64,000 bases of DNA from NCBI GenBank assembly GCA_001724265.1, contig MEDY01000069.1:62001-126000 (forward strand), in the 5' to 3' direction. Positions 57,931 to 64,000 of this stretch are shown here, in pieces (the stretch's first letter is position 1; every line of letters begins with the position of its first letter). A program made the translations under genes and the position numbers. Source of the DNA: Rhizaria sp. SCN 62-66 (lineage: Eukaryota > Rhizaria, unplaced). The notes beneath the pieces are model-generated. The model did not search any database and was not told the origin of the DNA. It saw nothing but the letters and a program-made list of their open reading frames with translations.

Positions 57931-58944
57931 TCACGCCTTGTTAACAGCAGTAGTAGGAGCGGGCTTGAACTTGAGCGAGATGTCGAGCGCAGTCACCGAG
58001 TGCGTCAGCTGGCCGGAGCTGACAAAGTCCACGTTAGTCTTGGCAATCTCGCCCACAGTCTCGAGCATCACGTTGCCGGACACCTCGGTCTCCATCTCGC
58101 GGCCCTTGCTCACGGTCCCTGCGGAAATTTTAGCTGCCTGGTCCTTGAGCACGAGCTCCTGCGCCTGCGCAATGAGCGACGTGTCGATGCCAGTGGTCTT
58201 GCCGCTGCTGCCGTCCTTGACGAGCTTGGTCATGTTGTCGAACATGATACGCGTGACACCCAGGTGCTGCACGGCGAGCGCCTCAGTCACCTCTGCCAGA
58301 GAGCCCGTCTCGACCTCGATGGCGATGTTGCGCTCACGCAGCACGGGGTCCGCCTGCAGGAACGCATGGGTGTTCTCCACGGCCTGCGTGATGCCGCCCG
58401 CGGCCTCGATGTGGTTGTCCTTGATCATGACCATGTCGTACAGCCCGACGCGGTGGTTGCACCCGCCGCCGAGACGCACAGCGAGCTTATCAATCATGCG
58501 CAGACCGGGGACCGTCTTGCGCGTGTCGAGGATGCGGGTGCGCGAACCAGCGGCTGCGATGGCGTCCACGTACGCGCGCGTCAGCGTCGCAATGCCCGAC
58601 ATGCGCTGCATGAAGTTGAGCGCGGTCCGCTCGGCGATGAGGATGCCGCGCGAGAGGCCGACGGCGGTGCCGATGATGTCGCCCATGGCCACGCGGTCGC
58701 CGTCGGACTTGCTCCAGGTCACCACGATCGACGGGTCAACGCGGCGGAAAACCTCGGAAACGACGGCAAGACCAGCAACGACGCCGGAGGCCTTGGCAAC
58801 GAAGTAGGCGTCCGAGTGTGCGTCGGCAGGGATGGTGGCGTTGGCCGAGACATCGCCAGTCGCCACATCCTCGGCCAGAGCGGTCTCGATCGCGCGAGTG
58901 ATCTGCTCAGACTCGCTGACAAGGGGGAAAGTAAGCTCAGACAT
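57931..58944 (-). CDS. QPRT: Nicotinate-nucleotide pyrophosphorylase (quinolinate phosphoribosyltransferase)
   Basis: Single exon, 337 residues from the ATG at 58944 (MSELTFPLVSESEQ). The whole type II phosphoribosyltransferase fold is present: ALAEDVATGDVSANATIP, ERTALNFMQRMSGIATLTRA, LDTRKTVPGLRMIDKLAVRL, GGGCNHRVGLYDMVMIKDNH, IEVETGSLAEVTEAL. The Arg, Lys and His residues that bind quinolinate and PRPP lie in the DTRKT and GGGCNHR segments. It converts quinolinate and PRPP to nicotinate mononucleotide in de novo NAD synthesis. The C-terminus SGQLTHSVTALDISLKFK is canonical. An in-frame ATG at 59040 could add 32 residues. It ends in TGA. Confidence 0.95.
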   Translation of the reverse strand: MSELTFPLVSESEQITRAIETALAEDVATGDVSANATIPADAHSDAYFVAKASGVVAGLAVVSEVFRRVDPSIVVTWSKSDGDRVAMGDIIGTAVGLSRGILIAERTALNFMQRMSGIATLTRAYVDAIAAAGSRTRILDTRKTVPGLRMIDKLAVRLGGGCNHRVGLYDMVMIKDNHIEAAGGITQAVENTHAFLQADPVLRERNIAIEVETGSLAEVTEALAVQHLGVTRIMFDNMTKLVKDGSSGKTTGIDTSLIAQAQELVLKDQAAKISAGTVSKGREMETEVSGNVMLETVGEIAKTNVDFVSSGQLTHSVTALDISLKFKPAPTTAVNKA

Positions 58945-59316
58945 TGTGCTTGGTAGTCTGGGTGGCGTTAGAGTGTGAGCGAAAGTGAGGGTATGGGGCC
59001 GTGAGAAGGGGGGTCCAGCAAGGGGCGATTCGAGCGACATGCATTTGAGAGGGAAAGAAAAGTGAATTGATTGCGTGAATGGATCCGATACTTGAGCGCC
59101 CTGGTTGATATGATATACATTTGAGTGTTTGAACTATTCTCCCAATTTTGCACGAGCTCATCTAGCGGAAGATGTTGCTGAAATGCCTCCTTTGTTCAAC
59201 GTGGGCTTCCTCCCAAGATTCACGCTGCCTTTCCGTTTGTGGTCGCATCAAATGTCCCTCGTCCCACTCACCTCACACTCTCATTTCGCGTCCACTTGCT
59301 TCCACAACCCGTAAAA
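58945..59316. other. Divergent intergenic region
   Basis: Short spacer holding the promoters of QPRT and the small secreted protein. It ends in a pyrimidine-rich leader. No motif was recognised. Confidence 0.5.
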
Positions 59317-59800
59317 ATGATTCGCCTCCTTGTCGTCATTCTCGCCATACTCCTCAGTACGTCCCCAACGCAATATACATCTTGATCTTCCGTTTACCAA
59401 CGTAGCACCGATCCCTCGCTCATATCTCCGTTTCTCTCTCTGTTCCGCGTTCCGCATCTCAACCCCACCAGCCGTCTCCGCCGAGCAGATGAACTGTGTC
59501 TACGACCCTGTCAAGGCCAAGCAGCAGGTCCAGAACATCTGGACCAAGCTCCAGGCCATGAACACGCGCATGTCCACACTCACGGGCGACGCCCTCACCC
59601 GCGAGTCCATCACCGCGGCCCAGACCGAGTACCTCACCTTCCCCATTACCTACCAGATCAACTGGGAGATCATCGACGTCAAGCCCGAGGACGCGCAAAA
59701 GGTCGCCGACTCGCTGCGCGACAAGGTCCGCGAGGCCGGTGCCACGCTCGGCTCCAACAAGCACATTCCGCGCCTCTTCAACGCCGAAGAAGAGGATTAA
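59317..59800 (+). CDS. Small secreted or ER-luminal protein, unknown family
   Basis: Exon 1 is 59317-59356 and exon 2 is 59472-59800, joined across a GTACGT intron within an ACC codon, giving 122 residues. The start MIRLLVVILAILLTVSAEQ is a strong signal peptide with cleavage expected after VSA. The mature 103 residues are mostly helical, with one Cys (MNCVYDP), helical segments AKQQVQNIWTKLQAMNTRMS and ITAAQTEYLTFPITYQINWE, and an acidic end (NAEEED). No ER-retention tetrapeptide is present. I do not recognise the family. It ends in TAA. Confidence 0.8.
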
Positions 59801-60223
59801 GCAAGCTCTGAGCAGACCATTGTACACGCGCTGCTGGGCACATGGTGTTTTTTCGTGTACTGTCAATGGATATGGCGTACTCCTCTGCACAGCTATAATA
59901 AAACTATAATTCCTAAACATGACATGTAGAAACTCAAAAGCTTGTACAAATGTGAAGTAACAGGCGGAAGCAAACATAAGTTGGAGCGAGAAACTAAAGA
60001 TACTTGGCTTGTATGATGTCATCAATACACAAAGCTTTGAAAAGAAATAAAACGAAAATAACAAACTGTCTAATTTCACAAACATATCTACTCACAAAGA
60101 ACCAACACAAACTCGCCCTGATCACAAAGCAGCGCTCACCCGGTGTATTCGCCTTCTGTCATGTGCGTGCGCGTGAAGTCAATGTTTGTCACTGTGCACG
60201 CGCGGTATGATATAACAGTGCGC
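59801..60223. other. Convergent intergenic region
   Basis: AT-rich spacer between the small secreted protein and LysRS; AATAAA occurs near 59888 on the plus strand. No gene was recognised. Confidence 0.5.
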
Positions 60224-61918
60224 TTACTCGTTCTGGCCCTCGGGGCGCATGGCGGGGAAGAGCAGGACCTCCTTGATCGAGTCGGAGTTGGTCAGGAACA
60301 TGGTCATGCGGTCAATGCCCATACCCCAGCCGCCAGTCGGGGGCAGGCCGAACTCAAGTGCCTGGATGAAGCCCTCGTCAAGGCCGGGGACCTCGTCGTC
60401 GCCGGCGGCCTTAGCCTTCATCTGCTCGGCGAAACGCTCGCGCTGAACGTGGGGGTTGTTAAGCTCGGTGTAGGCGTTGCAGACCTCCTTCTCGAGCACA
60501 AAGAGCTCGAAGCGCTCAGTGAGGCCGGGGATCGAGCGGTGCTGCTTCGCCAGGGGCGACATGATCTCGGGGTGATCCATGATGAAGCAGGGGTTGGAGC
60601 ACTGCACCTCGAGGTACTCGCCGACGAGCTTGTCGAGCAGGCGCGCAGTCGTGCGGGGTGCCTCGCACTTGACGTTGTGCTGCTTGCACAGGTTGTCGAG
60701 GAACGCGTTGGCCTCGTCCGACTCAAGAGGGAACGGGATCTTGACGTTAAGCGCCTCCTCGAGACCGGAGATCATGGAGATGCGCTTGAACGGCGGGGTG
60801 AAGTCGACCTCGACGGGGGTCTCCTTGCCGTAGGGCGTGTACTGGATCTTGTAGGTGCCGTGGATCGACTTGACCATGCCCGACACCATGCGCTCAGTCG
60901 CCTCGATGAGGTCATGGTAGTCGGCGTACGCCCAGTAGAACTAACACGTCGTGAACTCAGGGTTGTGCGTCATGTCGATGCCCTCGTTGCGGAACTGGCG
61001 GCCGATCTCGTAGACGCGGTCGAGCCCGCCAACAACGAGCTTCTTGTGGTAGAGCTCGGGGGCGATGCGCATGAACATGTCCTGCTTGAGCGAGTTGTGG
61101 TGCGTCGTGAAGGGCTTCGCGGTCGCGCCGCCGACCTCGACGGCCATCATGGGCGTCTCGACCTCGAGGAAGCCGCGCTCATCGAGGAAGCGGCGGATGT
61201 AGTTGATGATCTTAGAGCGGACGGCGAAGATCTCACGCGTCTTGGGGTTGAGCATGAGGTCGAGGTAGCGCTGGCGGAAGCGGACCTCCTGATCCTTGAG
61301 GCCGCGGAACTTGTCCGGCATCATGTGCAGGCAAGGGGTGAGCAGCACCATCTCGCGGGGGTAGATGGACAGCTCGCCCTTGCGGGTACGGCCGACGTAG
61401 CCGCGGACGCCGACAATGTCGCCGCGGTGGAGCACGGCATGAATGTCCCAGTTCTTCTCGGCCGAGCCCTCCTCGGCGACGACCTGGAGCGTCTCGCCGT
61501 CGCCCTGGACCTGGTAGAAGATTAGCTTCTTGCCCGCAGCGCGCTGCAGGTGAATGCGGCCCGCGACGGAGACCTCGATGGTGGTGTCGACGGCACCGGC
61601 CTCGATGGCGTCGAACTGCACGCGGAACTGCGGGATCGACATGGTGACGTTGAACTTGTGCGGGTACACGGCGTAGCCAGAAGCCTTGGAGTACTCCTCG
61701 AGCTGCTTCACGCGGGACGCGAAGTAGTCGGCGGCGTTGCCCTCGGAGACGACGGTGGTGACGGCCTTCTCGGGGGCAGCGGCGGCGCGCGTGGCGGCCT
61801 TCTCGGCGCGCGCGGCGGCCTGAGCCTCCTGCTTCTGCAGGCGCTTAAGGGCGTTCTTGGAGAGCGCCTGGCCATCGCCCTCGGGGGCAGGCACGGGGGT
61901 AGGGTCCTTATCAGCCAT
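60224..61918 (-). CDS. Lysyl-tRNA synthetase, class II, with internal TAG
   Basis: One uninterrupted exon of 564 codons from the ATG at 61918 to TAA at 60224, with a single TAG at codon 326 (60941-60943). After a charged N-terminal extension ([20 protein letters not shown]), the OB-fold anticodon domain covers about residues 100-210 ([20 protein letters not shown]). Catalytic motifs are: motif 1 [20 protein letters not shown], motif 2 [20 protein letters not shown], and motif 3 [20 protein letters not shown]. Across the TAG the protein reads [26 protein letters not shown], whereas LysRS normally has Glu between TTC and FY. Both halves are needed for the class II active site, so the gene must be read through TAG to work. 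It charges tRNA-Lys. Confidence 0.95.
60941..60943 (-). other. In-frame TAG at a conserved LysRS active-site position
   Basis: On the coding strand the codons read ACG TGT TAG TTC TAC. The residue follows motif 2 and lines up with Glu278 of E. coli LysRS when counted from FRNEG; two residues later is the conserved active-site Tyr. Glu is present here in every LysRS I can recall, bacterial and eukaryotic, which favours UAG meaning Glu. The alignment is from memory. Confidence 0.93.
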
Positions 61919-63240
61919 GGTGTGCGAAACCTAATGCCGAGCAAGGTATAGTTGAGTCGGGAAGAACGGCAGGGTTGCGGGGAGAATAGAAGCGACAGCA
62001 TGAGTGAAAAATGGGAGGAAATAAAGTGTAGAAATGAAACGAGTGTGTCTTGCAAAAATAAAATGTTATATCTCGTCATAACGGTACCGGGGGCCACACA
62101 ATGACTCAGTTGCGAACGGCCCCACAAGGAGCCGAACTGAGACCGAGACCGCGACCGAAAAGAAGGCCGCCTGGAGGGTTCGCAAAAATCAACCCAATCT
62201 CGAAAAGCGGAAAATCATGCATATCTAAGTCATCATATCGCTATTCTAGTTTTGTTTTCCGGGATAGCGTATTAAACATCTGAGCAAGTTAGGACTCTTG
62301 GTTTTTTCATGTGGTAGGCTGCATATGTCATATCCATCTTTGGTGTTCGTCAGGAACGGTTTCGATGCTTACTTGACTTTAGAGCCTCTGTGAGGAGTGT
62401 GTAATCAAGCCGAATGGCGTAATTCTTACGGCATCGCCTGTATCAGTGAGTGTTCTCTTGTCAGACGCGGCATCGAATGCTCAGGTGAAGGTTGTGCGCT
62501 GCTGTGCTTCTTGGCGCTCAAGGTGGTTGCTCAGTTCACAAGATGCGCCAATCTTCATGTGACCAACCCGAATATCAATTTAAAAAAACTTAGATGGCGC
62601 ATGTTTATACAGAATCACGTCGACTTGACATCGGCAAACTTGATGTTTGGCTTGAACATGGCACGATCATCTCTGATGCAGCGTGTGACGTCGTTTCCCA
62701 GTCTCAAACGTGATTGTGGTGGCTGCAAGAAATCATGACATTTGTCAAGCATAATAGGATTTAACCGCATTCAACCAAACGTGTAGTATGTATTCAAGTG
62801 ACATCAGTAATAAAACGTTTGATATTTATATTCATGCCTTGTTCCTAGCTGACTATGCAAGATAATATAGTCTCCACCACAAACGCGTTTTTAAGTGGTG
62901 ACGTTCTCAGTCGACGCGACCCTTTTGGCACAGCGAAGGGTGAGGTTTGAACAGAACTTTTAATTTCAAGAAAACACAGTATCTAATCGCTTAATACGCA
63001 TTAAACTGCTGCAAACAGCTTTTCCAAGTGCGTTTTGGTATAGTTCCTTTTTGTTATTACGATTACAGTGCGATCAATGTTCTCTTCTTGAGCATTTACG
63101 TAGCACCACTTCGCTCACCCTCAGGCGGAAGCTCACCCTCTTTCGCCCAACTCGAACATTCCTTTAGCTCTCGCTTTCTAGCCTTAGTCTTTAGCATCGC
63201 CCTGCCGTTCTTGCTAATCTACCGCTCCCGCATTAAGACA
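61919..63240. other. Divergent intergenic region
   Basis: This 1.3-kb spacer lies between LysRS and the cathepsin gene. GACGTC is at 62687-62692. An open frame at 62397-62738 lacks an ATG for its first two thirds and was not accepted. A GGGGGCCACAC / GGCCCCACA pair near 62090-62128 may pair weakly. The last 200 bases are the cathepsin leader. Confidence 0.5.
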
Positions 63241-63902
63241 ATGCGCTTTGAGCCCGTTTTCTCCGCCTTTGTGGCCGCCTTCGTCGCTGTCACCCTTGCT
63301 GGTGCTGCTGCCCCTGTCTCGGCTGCCTCGCCCGCTGCGCTTGCCGCTCCTGCAAGTCTCGCTGCAAGCGCCGAGCTCGCCACCCAGGCAATGTTCTCCG
63401 ACTTTGTCGGCACACACCGCAAGAGCTACCCGTCGACGCACTTTTTCAAGCGCTACAACACGTACAAGCAAAATCTGGCCATGATCCACGACCACAACGC
63501 CAAGCTTAAGGCCTCCTCCTCAGCCATCGAGGACAACAACAACATGCCCACCGGCATGCTTTCCGGCACCCGCGGCGGTGGCCAGCACCAGCAGCCAAAG
63601 AAAAGCTCGTTCACTCTGCGGATGAACGAGTTCGGCGACCTCACCCCCGAGGAGTTCAAGCAGCGCATGGGCCTGCGCCCCAACCCGCACCGCCTCGCGC
63701 GCGCGCGCGCCGCCGCGGCCGCAAGCCCGCACGGCAACAGCAACAGCGCCAGCGTGCGTCTGTCGTCGTCGCTGTTTGCGGGCGGGCTTGGTCGCCGCGT
63801 GGCCGAGTCGGTCCTCGCTGCCGACGACCTGAGCAAGAGCAAGGACTGGCGCGCCGAGGGCAAAGTCGGGCCGGTCAAGAACCAGGGTCAGTGCGGTTCA
63901 TG
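63241..63902 (+). CDS. Cathepsin L-like cysteine protease (partial, first exon)
   Basis: The ATG at 63241 opens a signal peptide (MRFEPVFSAFVAAFVAVTLA ending AAPVSA). The I29 inhibitor prodomain follows: MFSDFVGTHRKSYPSTHFFK, RYNTYKQNLAMIHDHN, then after an Asn/Gln insert FTLRMNEFGDLTPEEFKQRM. The mature enzyme begins near KDWRAEGKVGPVKNQGQCGS. The exon ends at 63902 with TCATG before GTACGT, so the catalytic Cys codon is split by the intron (TG then presumably C or T). The remainder, with the catalytic His and Asn, lies outside the window. Lysosomal or secreted proteolysis is expected. Confidence 0.9.
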
Positions 63903-64000
63903 GTACGTTACAGCAATATCACTGGCTAACACTCAGATCACCTGAAATATCTTGCATCTTATTTAAAATATTGTGTATTCAAGTGATATCTTTCAATATT
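63903..64000 (+). other. Start of intron in cathepsin gene
   Basis: GTACGTTACAG opens the intron. The rest of the window is AT-rich with stops in all frames and no acceptor I can support. Confidence 0.7.

Noticed and set aside
18293-60943. Pseudogenes or sequencing errors as the cause of the four in-frame TAGs
   Set aside because: All four are TAG, there are no frameshifts, and the flanking domains are fully conserved. Errors would produce TAA and TGA too. Still worth checking with raw reads.
62397-62738. 113-codon open frame
   Set aside because: It starts at GTG, its first ATG comes late, composition matches spacer DNA, and no motif is visible.

Overview
This is a nuclear genome fragment from a flagellated, mitochondriate protist. 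Evidence for that: most genes carry short AT-rich spliceosomal introns; coding sequence is very GC-rich while spacers are AT-rich; proteins are full of Gln, Ala, Ser and Asn homopolymers; and the gene content is purely eukaryotic (epsilon-COP, farnesyltransferase beta, an SMP lipid-transfer protein, WW/RING and Frizzled-type domains, CCDC146 and CFAP97 flagellar proteins, a BOLA3-like protein with a mitochondrial presequence). I cannot name the lineage. No rRNA, tRNA, transposon or CRISPR was seen.

Layout: (1) 60-4580 minus, large uncharacterised protein running off the left edge; (2) 5339-6610 plus, Frizzled-CRD membrane protein; (3) 7325-10369 minus, low-complexity coiled-coil protein; (4) 10789-14142 minus, CFAP97-like protein with a C2-like tail; (5) 15297-16861 plus, WW-WW-RING protein; (6) 17786-29071 plus, a 3.7-thousand-residue nucleotidyltransferase; (7) 29602-31842 plus, membrane-anchored EEP phosphohydrolase; (8) 32325-34399 plus, farnesyltransferase beta; (9) 34806-35617 minus, VTC1-like DUF202 protein; (10) 36147-39953 minus, IleRS; (11) 40580-43138 minus, RluA-type pseudouridine synthase; (12) 43280-43789 plus, BOLA3-like; (13) 44511-45661 minus, deoxyribose-phosphate aldolase; (14) 46522-49490 plus, CCDC146; (15) 49861-52587 minus, Mut-7/EXD3-like exonuclease; (16) 53166-54246 minus, epsilon-COP; (17) 54777-57347 plus, SMP protein; (18) 57931-58944 minus, QPRT; (19) 59317-59800 plus, small secreted protein; (20) 60224-61918 minus, LysRS; (21) 63241-63902 plus, cathepsin L-like, running off the right edge.

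Main discovery: UAG appears to be a sense codon here. Four genes (nucleotidyltransferase, EEP protein, pseudouridine synthase, LysRS) each contain exactly one in-frame TAG with homologous or continuous protein on both sides, and none of the 19 genes with a visible 3' end uses TAG to stop (13 TGA, 6 TAA). In LysRS the TAG occupies a position that is Glu in the LysRS sequences I know, and in the pseudouridine synthase one that is usually Glu or Gln, so Glu is the best single guess and Gln the main alternative. A second genome-wide trait is a 5' splice site dominated by GTACGT (9 of 15 donors) rather than GTAAGT/GTATGT. A third is a CRE-like GACGTC palindrome found mostly in 5' flanks.

The genes are unlinked in function, as is normal for a eukaryotic chromosome. 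The only functional groupings are flagellum (CFAP97, CCDC146), translation and RNA (two synthetases, pseudouridine synthase, nucleotidyltransferase, Mut-7-like nuclease) and membrane traffic (epsilon-COP, SMP, farnesyltransferase).
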